DNA of 64,000 nt from Sipunculus nudus. Its lineage: Eukaryota > Annelida > Sipuncula > Golfingiida > Sipunculidae. The stretch covers positions 3,252,601-3,316,600 of the forward strand of contig CM049319.1 of NCBI GenBank assembly GCA_026874595.1. Direction: 5' to 3'. How positions within the stretch are numbered: the stretch's first letter is position 1; every line of letters starts with the position of its first letter. Both the position numbers and the translations under genes were made by a program. The notes under the pieces were generated by a model. The model saw only the letters and a program-made list of their open reading frames with translations, ran no database searches and had not been told where the DNA came from. Shown here one piece after another: positions 1 through 12,400 of the stretch.

Positions 1-482
1 TGTGGAATCTGTGGCAAACTGACAGGTATACAGTCTTCAGAATATATGTAATTTCATGATAAACAAATTAAGTTTAATAAAAAGAGCGACCCCCCCCCCC
101 CCCCCAAATGAGTTTAGAGTCATATAAGTAAATTTCACTACTGCTAGTATATGCATGTATTACAAATTGTCAATAAAAGAGGTAATATTCCACCATTAAA
201 TTTAGATCTTAATTATCTGACAAATAATGAAGCTGCTAAATTGTATTATCCCCTGCATACGATACTCTTTAAGCCGACAATGATATTTTGCAGCAGAAAA
301 ATTATTGGTTGACTGTGTCGTTCCTTTTTTCTCGTTTTTTCCTTTATTTTTCTTGATCAATTTATATCCTCTCTGCTCCACATGGGTCATTTTAAGAGAA
401 TTCCAACATGGATGTGATTTTCTCTTGGATATGTGCCCTTTTTGTTTGATATTATCACAGATTAACAACCTGAGATGAGTAC

Positions 483-3400
483 CTTTTCCGTCGCCCGAGG
501 CCAGAAGAGACCCAGGTAGAAGCATGCAACGAAAGGGGGCAGAATGTAGGAATACATGCTCTGTGTGTAGGTCCACAGCTGAGCTCCTTGTAGAGCCTGG
601 AGATACAAAATACAAACATACATTAAATTTGTAAGTATACCAAGAACAAAGCTATAGTTGTAGAGTTACTTTTTTTTAATTTGAAACTTAACTTTTTGAT
701 CACTTACTATATTACCTTCGCCAAAAAGTTGTTTCATACATAAGCAGGATAACGCAAAACCTATTTCATTGATAATTTATGGTTGAGTTTTAGCGTTTCT
801 AAAGGCACAAAAAAGAATGATTAAAGTTTGATTTCTAGATTATTTCTTGTCTAGGACAAATTAATAAAATTATTTTATTATTTTAAAATAATTTCGAGGG
901 TAACTTATTCAGAAGTCAATCTGTCCTTCCACTATATAGGATCTGTGAAATATTATACATGTAAATGCATCTGATCATATACTTACATGTACACATAATA
1001 AATCTGCCAGATATAAAACGATGGTAGAATCACTGAAATACCGAAACTCATCATAGTCATCGTCCCCATTCAATATACAGTGTCCCCAACATGTTAGGGG
1101 CCTGTCCTTAAAATACGGATTATGTAAGAACAATACCTGCAAAATCGGGAGCCAGAGTATGCTGACGCCCACTAGGACCAGGATATACACTCGTCCGACC
1201 ACCATGAGTTCCCGCTCCGAAGCCTTGGACCGGATCCTCTTGTAGATGTCCAGAGTAAACAGCGTGCTTGAGGAGTTAAAGATGGACGTCAATGAGCTCA
1301 TCAACGCCGACAGCAGCGCTGCCAACATCAGACCGCGTAAACCTTATCAGAACACAAAACAAACAAGTCACGTGATGTGAGAAGCATATATAGTCATAAG
1401 TTGAGATATTGATTGTGTTATGATAAAGGCTGCGGACCTATGACCGCAAGGTTGCGGGGTTGGCGTTGTTTTCTATCTCTTAAATAGGTCATAACCAAAA
1501 AGGCTGCCCCTCGTCACCCAGAAAGGTCTGCAAGCGACCACTGGCCGATGAAATAAGTTTCTGGAGCGTGAGTTTTTGAATTGAAGAGTTTAAATGCGGT
1601 AAAATACGTCATTTTTTGCATTTGTTTTAGAAGGGAAGATTTTATACAAATACAACTTTTATTTGATAATTATATTATTTCTACTCTCTCTTTTAGGGAT
1701 AACATCGAGTGTCCCCTAGAAAAGCACACTGGCACCATTCTGTCAAAGCGTAGAGTATATAAAAATTATAGTTTTAAAAAATGTTCTTGGTTTTGTGTGC
1801 AGAATCATGTGAACCATTCAATACCTTTTAAATAAACCACGTGACTTACCAGTAGGCAGTATTCTGGACACAAGGAAAGGGTAAGCGTTATTGGAACATC
1901 CACTCGGGTTCCCGCACACTTCCTGGCACTTCTGAGGGTTGGCACAGGCGACCTCGTCTTAAACGGAACGTAAACAATCAGTGTGAAACGTTCACAAATT
2001 ACAGAAAGATGTCAGACTATTCCCGTACCTAAATGCAGAACTTATTATTCACAAGGGTTGGAGAGTTTATTTCGATATCCTTATCTTGGGAAAAAAGGTT
2101 TTTATGAGTGGAACTTCTTAGGTATCCTTGTATACAAATCCATCGATTCCAGTTTATTTTTTTTTTCAAAATGTTGAATTTAAGCAGAACATAAGTCCAA
2201 GTTCACAGATTTGCCCCTGATGTTTAATTTTGATCTTGGCCATATTCAGTTGGAAATAGACGACGTAGAAGATTTTCTATTTTGCCTCATAATGTCCCTG
2301 TTTGCGTTAGATTTCCGAAATGGTTGATTTGGGTACAATATTAGTCCTAGGTCACAGATTTCCAGATTTCTCTTGCAATTGTCAGGCGACTGCACCTATC
2401 TAGTGTTTCTTGCTGATTTATTTTGGTCCGCTATCATGCAAGCCACACATTACCGCATTGGCCGGCCTTGCATTCAGTGCGGTTGCCAGAGCATAAAGGC
2501 GTGCCTGCATGGTGTCAAATTGTATATCTTCGTGGCTGCACTACGGGTTTAAAATGACATACTCAATGGCATATAATATAAGAAAATAATAATTTATGTC
2601 ATTTAATAAGTTGACATTATAGAATACTCACCTGGGTACAAGATTCTGCTTGTCATACCCGGGATGATGAAAAACAGGAACGGGAGAATCTTCAGGTAAG
2701 CCGCCAGCAACACGCCGCCCTTAGCGTGGGATACGCTCTTAGCCGACAGCGACCTCTGCACGCAGATCTGAAAAACAGTATGGATAGATGTAATACAATC
2801 TCCATTGTTCATATTTGCACTTTACCGTATATTAACGGGTAGTGACATGTTTCAGCTTGATTGATTATTTAAAAATAAGATCCCCGCCTTATTTTTTTCA
2901 ACAATAAAAAGAATTGAGGAGGTTTTTTGTGAATTTTTTTTTTTGTGGAGGTAACCGCCTCCATTTTTTTAATGCTAACTTAACTTAGTATATGTACATC
3001 TGCAGAATTTCATTCCGGTTTCGGACTGCGTGACAGGGGAGTGTCACACGCCTCCTCTCATTTTTAAATCCTGGCGTTAACTAGGCTTGGTGAATACTAC
3101 ACCTGCGGGCCCTGGGTGCGTAGTCGTCCTCATTGCTGGGTGATACCAGCGAGGTATCCCCCGAAAGGCGCACTCGTTTGTGAGTGAAAAATGGCCTTGG
3201 GGCAAGACCTTCCCATTAAGATTGCAGAGCGCTCACCCTGGGTGGGGCCGACCGTGAAAAATCTCTTGGAACCAACATCAGTTTTGCATTGCTCAAACGG
3301 GATTATTCTGTGTATTGTGACCAGTTGCATGGCGTCTCCCATGGGCTGCCAAACATTCTTTGGTAATCACATACATAGACGTACACAGAGTAGAAGACCA

Positions 3401-6400
3401 AAGGATGGAGTTCCATAGAACTCTGGGCCATTTAGCTTGGGTTCAGCAAGAAAGTTTTTTTTCCCTACCAGTACCTTTCGCAGACTATAAAACACCAGTC
3501 AGGAGCTCATGTTATTCCGAATTATAAATGGATGCGTTTTGACCAAAACGTCTATATTTTCTGTATATAGGAGGGAGAATGGAACTAATACGCGTATATG
3601 GCGATCGACGTTTTCCCGTTAGTTACCGTTAACTCTTAATTGCCTATCGTTTATTTGGAAAATCCAAAGATGGCGTTAGCTGAACTCCAATTTTGTAATA
3701 CTCCACGCTATGGTTACATATAAATTATTTTTTAGGTTACCAGATTACCAATTAACAATTTTATATAGTCTTTGTACGCATGTGATCAATTACCTTGGTT
3801 TTCACTGGTGGGATTAAAATGTTGTTAACGGTATAAGCGTGTTTTTTTTATCTGATTTATTTAACAATTTCTTTAAATCAAGCCTATATCTCATCCATTC
3901 ATGACAGCTTAGTTTTGGGAAACGATATTCTAATTTATCAGAACTAATTCAGGTGCATGGAACATCATAAGACAACATGTGCATTATTATTTTAATTAAT
4001 AAATATCAATAAATTACATAACATTAACAAAATTAGTTCAGAGCTGGACCGTTCTGGGCCTATTTATAATCTGATAGTCTATGTTGTCATGGGGCAACAC
4101 AGACTATCAAATTATAAATTGGTCCCGAACAGTCAAGTTCTGGATTATAACCAAATATATTTTAAAGGCAACCTGTTATATTTTATCATTCCAAAAATAT
4201 TAAGAGGAAATTGATAAAAACGATTTTAAAGCTTCGCAGGACGCAAAGTGCTCTCTCTTTGTCTCTTTGTCTCTTTGTCTCCCTGTCTGTCTCTTTCTCA
4301 CCTGGTCTGTGCACCACGCATTTGTTGCCAGGATGGTGAGGCCAAGAATCATTCCTGGCCACGGGTAGTCCGCCTCGGGAGCCCGGAAGATGTGGAAAGC
4401 GTCCTCCCGTGGCAAACCGCAAGTCCGGTTACCGTAAAGTGAGTAATCCAGAATAGTTTCATTCGATGCCGACAGAGGGTACTGGTTTGTTATGCCTTCC
4501 CATCCTCCAACACGGTTCAAGCCTTTGAACGAGAACAAGTTGTAGTAAATGTTGTATTCTCCACTAGGGGTCGCTTCGCTACAGTTACCCCATATTTTTT
4601 TGGAGCGAAGCGGAGCTAAGACCTCTGATGGAGAATGTAAATGTTGCAGTACAGCTGATTAAATGCATGATAGTGTTAAATCATAACTGCTATGCAAACA
4701 TATCATAATACTCTCCCGACTGGCATGACAACATAAATGTTCAAAAATAACTTATTTTTATAAAATAATACAAAACAAATCAGCAAAATGGGCGCTTATC
4801 TCTGAGTACTTCCATTTTTCGACTGTGTGGTGTTAATATTTTCAAACTGGCATACGTCCTTTGTAATCAAAATCGTATTTGAAATCATTACTGATAAATA
4901 TAATTTAACACATTTTGTTCTGTATAACCCAATATATGTAGTATTAGACGCATGCTTTATAAGTCAAAACTATTATAATATAAAACAATGATAAGTAAAT
5001 GATAAATTTAAAAAATAATAATAAATTACTATTGTAAATATTGGACAGTAATGAAATAATTAATATTTGGTGATAGAGAATGATATTAAGATCGTAAAAT
5101 GAAGAATTAAATCCAGAAATTAGAAACCTGAAAATAATGTTGTATTTTTTGCACAGATGAGTAAATAATTAGTTATTTCTACCTATTATTGCAGTGATGA
5201 ATGCCCCTATGATCAAGATGACGGTCTGAATGGCGTCCGTCCACAGTACAGCAGTGAGGCCACCTATTGGTGGAAAAGTGAAATATCCCTTGTAACGAAA
5301 AATGGTCACATGGTTTGCATGAACTGTTATCACGATAACAGCTTACTTAAACCCCTCCACCAAAATAAAATAGTTTAATATTTTGTATAATCATAGTGAT
5401 CCATACGTTACATAATTCACGAATAAGCCAAGATCGGACGCATTGAGTTCGTGGTCACGTTGTATGTATTATTTTATCTCGTAATTCATCTGCTACGGAT
5501 ATTTACAGATTAATTTTACTGATATATTTTAACACGTAAAATGCTACTCTTGTTCTGGTATTTTAAAACAGAGTCTGATCATTTTCTGCCGTACAAGTAA
5601 CTTACCGATCACCGTGTAGAGGGCCGTAACCCCAACGATCAAAACAACTGACAAGTATAAGTCCCATTTGAAGATCTCCGTGATAAAAATTGCTCCTGCA
5701 TACATCTGGCTCTATAGGAATAGAGGTATAAGAAGGTAAATTCATAATTGTGAACCATCATATAATCATTAAAAACATTGGATCGCATGTGATAATATAC
5801 TTAATTTATCTTTTTCTTGTTATCTCATCTGTTCATCTTTTTTTCCATTTTTAACAAACTAAATGTTCACTCAAGTGTACACTTTGTTACAAGTAAAAAT
5901 AAATTTGTGTTTGTGTAAAATATGAAACAACCATATGAAATCTGATAAAAAATACTGTTATATTGAATTATACCTGCGATAGACTGTATTCAAAGTTACA
6001 ATTTCAAGTAAAACTCTGATTAATAAGACAAACGACCTATAAGCCAAGAAAACTTTAATACTATCTCTCACGATTATATATGGTTTCGTCAGTCGGTAGC
6101 ATGAGGTCACCTAAGAGAACATTTTTTCATAATATACACTTTATTTACATGGATTGTACAACTTTATTATGAAAACTTATGCCAGCTTTTCATTTTCAAT
6201 ATAATTTTTTTGTTATGAACTTGAGAATATATATTAAAATTTAAAAAATAATATATATACAAACCGCAATCCAGGCCATGATGGCCATTGCTATGTTCAT
6301 CACGGCAAGTAGCACGCGGATCCTGTTTCCTCCGAATCGTAGTTTTAGGTACTGCGGCATGGTATAGCACTGAAATAGAAATTACCTTATATATAGCATA

Positions 6401-9400
6401 AACCCGGAGATAGGAGAGATTTAAACGGGAAGATGATATTGTTCAATATTTGTGTCCCCTTTATTTTTTTTTTTTTTTGGGGGGGGGGGGGCAGGCTTTT
6501 TATGACCCATTGAAAGCAAAACCATTGGATTTTTATTCTTCTTTTGATTTTATTATATTCTCCTAAAGTTCTGACTGCCTTTAGGATCTTATTTTCCAGA
6601 CTGACGTTTGATCAAGATAACAGTCACAGGTAATAGTCATAGGTAACAGATTTGCACCGGATATTTATTTTTTATCCTTATCTGAGTATCATTGACTCCT
6701 TACGAAAAAGGTAGTAGTCCTATAAGTAAAGCGCTGTGTAAAGAGCAAACAATCGGACTCGAACCGGCATCTCTCGGTCTACCAGTGAGTATTCAGATAT
6801 GCTAAAAACTCAACCACCAGTAATGGTCTTAGAGTCTTATGTTGGGCACACCTTTTCCGTGATATCAATATAAGAAAGCTAAATTTTGGAAGCGAATTGC
6901 ATGTTAATATTGAAGCAGAGTATATTTTATCTTACCCCACTGGCTCTGTACACAGGCAGGAATATCCAACCCAACGCCACCAACATTATCATGGCCTACA
7001 AAGACAACGCTACCAACATAAACATGGCCTACAAAGGCAACGCTTATAACATAAACATGGCCTACAAAGACAACGCTACCAACATAAACATGGCCTACAA
7101 AGGCAACGCTTATAACATAAACATGGCCTACAAAGACAACGCTACCAACATAAACATGGCCTACAAAGGCAACGCTACCAACATAAACATGGCCTACAAA
7201 GGCAACGCTACCAACATAAACATGGCCTTACAAAGGCAACGCTACCAACATAAACATGGCCTACAAAGGCAACGCTACCAACATAAACATGGCCTACAAA
7301 GACAACGCTACCAACATAAACATGGCCTACAAAGGCAACGCTACCAACATAAACATGGCCTACAAAGGCAACGCTACCATGATAAACAGGGCCTACAAAG
7401 ATAAGCCTACCAACATAAACATGGCCTACAAAGACAACGCTACCAACATAAACATGGCCTACAAAGACAACGCTACCAACATAAACATGACCTATAGAGA
7501 TAAGGCTACAAACATAAACATGGCCTACAAAGATAAGGCTACCAACATAAACATGGCCTACAGAGATAAGGCTACCAACATTATCATGGCCTACAAAGGC
7601 AACGCTACCAACATAAACATGGCCTACTGAGATAAGGCTACAAACATAAACATGGCCTACAAAGATAAGGCTACCAACATAAACATGGCCTATAGAGATA
7701 AGGCTACCAACATTATCATGGCCTACAAAGGCAACGCTACCAACATAAACATGGCCTACAAAGACAACGCTACCAACATAAACATGGCCTACAGAGATAA
7801 GGCTACCAACATAAACATGGCCTACAAAGATAAGGCTACCAACATAAACATGACCTACAAAGACAACGCTACCAACATAAACATGACCTACAAAGACAAC
7901 GCTACCAACATTATCATGGCCTACAAAGGCAACGCTTCCAACATAAACATGACCTACAAAGACAACGCTACCAACATAAACATGGCCTACAAAGGCAACG
8001 CTACCAACATAAACATGGCCTACAAAGGCAACGCTACCAACATAAACATGACCTACAAAGGCAACGCTTTCGACATAAACATGGCCTACAAAGACAACGC
8101 TACCAACATAAACATGGCCTACAAAGGCAACGCTACCAACATAAACATGGCCTACAAAGACAACGCTACCAACAAAAAAATGGCCTACAAAGGCAACGCT
8201 ACCTACATAAACATGGCCTACAAAGGCAACGCTACCAACATAAACAGGGCCTACAAAGATAAGGCTACCAACATAAACATGGCCTACAAAGACAACGCTA
8301 CCAACATAAACATGGCCTACAAAGACAACGCTACCAACATAAACATGGCCTACAGAGATAAGGCTACCAACATAAACATTGCCTACAAAGATAAGGCTAC
8401 CAACATAAACATGGCCTACAAAGATAAGGCTACCAACATTATCATGGCCTACAAAGGCAACGCTACCAACATACACATGGCCTACAAAGACAACGCTACC
8501 AACATAAACATGGCCTACAGAGATAAGGCTACAAACATAAACATGGCCTACAAAGATAAGGCTACCAACATAAACATGACCTACAAAGACAACGCTACCA
8601 ACATAAACATGACCTACAAAGACAACGCTACCAACATAAACATGACCTATAGAGATAAGGCTCCCAACAAAAACATGCCCTACAAAGACAACGCTACCAA
8701 CATAAACATTGCCTACAAAGATAAGGCTGCCAACATTATCATGGCCTACAAAGGCAACGCTACCAACATAAACATGACCTACAAAGACAACGCTACCAAC
8801 ATAAACATGGTCTACACAGGCAACGCTACCAACATAAACATGGCCTACAAAGACAACGCTACCAACATAATCATGACCTACAAAGACAACGCTACCAACA
8901 TAAACATGGTCTACAAAGACAACGCTACCAACATAAATATGGTCAACAAAGACAACGCTTCCAACATAAACATGGTCTACAAAAACAACGCTACCAACAT
9001 AAACATGGCCTACAAAGACAACGCTACCAACTTAAACATGGCCAACAAAGACAACGCTACCAACATAATCATGGCCTAAAAAGACAACGCTACCAACATA
9101 ATCATGGCCTACAAAGACAACGCTACCAACTTAAACATGGCCTACAAAGACAACGCTACCAACATAATCATGGCCTAAAAAGACAACGCTACCAACATAA
9201 TCATGGCCTACAAAGACAACGCTACCAACATTAACATGGCCTAAAAGACAACGCTACCAACATAAACATGACCTACAAAGACAACGCTACCAACATAAAC
9301 ATGGCCTACAAAGACAACGCTATCAACATAATCATGGCCTACAGAGACAACGCTACCAACATAATCATGGCCTACAAAGACAACGCTATCGATATAAACA

Positions 9401-12400
9401 TTGCCTACAAAGACAACGCTATCAACATTATCTTGGCCTACAAAGACAACGCCACCAACATTATCTTGGCCTACAGAGACAACGCTATCAACATAAACAT
9501 GGCCTACAGAGACAACGCTATCAACATAATCATGGCCTACAAAGACAACGCTATCAACATTATCATGGCCTACAGAGACAACGCCACCAACATTATCATG
9601 GCCTACAGAGACAACGCTATCAACATAAACATGGCCTACAGAGACAACGCTATCAACATAATTATGGCCTACAAAGACAACGCCACCAACATAAACCTGG
9701 TCTACAGAGACAACGCTACCAACATCAACATGGCTTCAGAGACAACGCAACCAACATAAACATGGCCTACAGAGACAACGCTACCAACATAAACATGGCC
9801 TACAGAGACAACGCTACCAACACAAACATGGCCTACAGAGACAACGCTACCAACACAAACATGGCCTACAGAGACAACGCTACTAACATAAACATGGCCT
9901 ACAGAGACAACGCTACCAACATAAACATGGCCTACAGAGACAACGCTACCAACATAAACATGGCCTACAGAGACAACGTTACCAACATAAACATGGTTTA
10001 CAGAGACATCGCTACCAACATAAACATTAGTAATATACGCTTCATGATGTAAAATTGAAAATTTAAATTGCACAATAACATATAGTTATAAATATAGTAA
10101 AATAAACAGAAGTATGAGATGCTACAAATTAAAGCAAAAAGCACTGCAAATAGAAATCAATGTACCTTGTTATAATACTTTACTCATTTTTTAAGAAAAT
10201 ATTATTCTGGTGATTTAAACAAATTCAATTTCAACCATAGCAGTATAATTAGAATACACAAATTAATTCTTCGAAAGTATTTCAAAATTCACATAAACCC
10301 TTAAAGGGCTAATTTTAATTTTATATATTTGTTCAAAAATTTAGCACATAGGGAATAAGGAATCCATAAAATGAACATGTACAGCAGTAAAAAATGTTTG
10401 CTTCAGTTCTTGTTTTCGTGTATTTGTGTGAAAATTTTCAGGAAAAGTTATTTATTAAAAATATACTTAAGCATTAAAAATACGGTATCAATTTTACAAC
10501 AGCATATTTACTTGTGATGGCAGATACCCAGACGTCCACCTGAGACACGAGACTATTTGGGTGAGCGTGTGTGTACGACTTTGCGTGTGTGCGCCGTGTG
10601 CATGTATGCGTGCGCGTGATACCTACATGCCACTCAAACATGACGACAGATATACCGGAAGCCGCCGCAGACCCGGCAAGACCAATAAACATGGGAGCGC
10701 CGATATTGGTAGCGAAAGTAGACGTGCCAATCTAGGTACCAAAAATAATGTTAGAAGATAATAATATTAGGTAATACACAACGACACCCTGTCTTTAAAA
10801 TATAAAAGTAAAATTTTTATTGTTAAAAATAAAACAATAAAGAAATACATCATGTAAAATATATTAAGTCAAATAAATTCTATGACCAAAGCTGCTCATG
10901 AAAAAACTGAAGCGATACTTAGACCGCCCAGACAGAGTACCTCCTGCACTTTAGCAACAATATTTTATATTAATTCAGAGGCGCGAGAGTTAGGCTACGT
11001 TCTTTTATCGTATACGGCTTCTTTCTTCATCACTATTCGGACAACGCTTATTACAGGTCTAGGACTTACCTTTGAAGTTTAAAATAAACTCACCAGCCAC
11101 CAGTTGCTGCCCTGTCCAGCCAAGAAATAGCCCTGGGCATTTCCTGTATTGGCTTTACATGTTGCCTAGAAGAAATTATACAAGTATATAGGTATGGATA
11201 AAATGTGTTTATATGTTTATATATTTTTTTATATTGTATTTTATTTTATCATATTATGTTACGTGTATATTATGCTATAATATATTACGTTGTAATACAT
11301 TTTAATATGTTATTTCATGTTACATCATGATATAATTATATTATATATTATTATATTATATCATTTTATATTATATTTATCAAAATGACTGAACGCTTAA
11401 ACATTTTATATTAAAAGTCTATTGTAAAGGTACTAGGTACTGAAATTTTATTAAATTGTTCCTTCCTTGGCCTCCCCTAATTAAAACACATATGTTGCTG
11501 TATACTAGGGATGCGCCGCTGCAATATACTCTACCTATATTGTGGAATAGATTTTTCACAAGGTTTCAACAAAAATTAAACCGCATCGTTCCCCTGCATG
11601 GTTCTTGAACAGTGAAAATCTTGAGGACATATCTAAAAGTTCTAAGACTTCTGTAAACCCCCTCACCGGGTGGAACCTTATGGGTTCTACCTAGAACCCC
11701 GTTTTATTGCTCTGCTATTTCCTGCAAGCCGGTTTTTAATGGTTTATTTGGCACACTTTAGCCCTATATGCTGAATGTCATAATTCTTAGGTTGTTTAAA
11801 AATTAGTCTATAATTATATGATATCAGACGATGGCAATTTGAATACTGCCATGTTGATTAACCGTTATTCATCTTATTGTTTTGCATTTTACCCTTCCTT
11901 AATTTTCTGAATGTCACATCATGCACAAGTAGGTTATAAATAAAAAGATTGGTATTTATTATATGTGCCGTAATAATCTTGCCCTTATTAAGATTATCAA
12001 ATAAAACATTAATGAAAAATAAACAGACCAGTTATTCAAATGTGTGTGGAGATATAAAGCCATGCTCAGCAACATCAGACGGCCGGTAAAAAGTTAAACA
12101 AACGAAGTACTTAAATATGAGCTGTTTCGTTTTATAAATGAGTTTGAAAATAAACCTTATAAAAAAGCTTTACTTCTTTTTCGTTTGTGTGTTTATGCTT
12201 GTTCCCAGGTGAACAGAGCACTGTGTGAACCACAGGCCGCACAGTAGGTAGTTCATCGCATAAAGAGATAACGGTACCCCCTACACGGGGTATGACAACA
12301 CTTCTGTATTGATTACATGTCATCAGAGTAGTGATCATTCCCCGTTCTCTCATGTAGGCATCCTTATCACCGCCTGTATGATAGGGAACTGACAACGAGA

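Noticed and set aside
1430-1550. tRNA-like fragment around ggctgcggacctatgaccgc in intron 10 of copy A
   Set aside because: No B-box at the right distance and no second copy with matching ends.
7208-8476. Minus-strand 422-codon ORF of [11 protein letters not shown] repeats
   Set aside because: Same array in another frame, not the frame of the flanking exon 4. It begins and ends inside the repeat.
7652-9079. Plus-strand 475-codon ORF of [11 protein letters not shown]-like repeats taken as a repeat-protein gene
   Set aside because: It is the antisense reading of the 33-bp splice-acceptor minisatellite. Stop-free frames follow from the period of three and the unit composition. There is no start context, promoter or unique domain.
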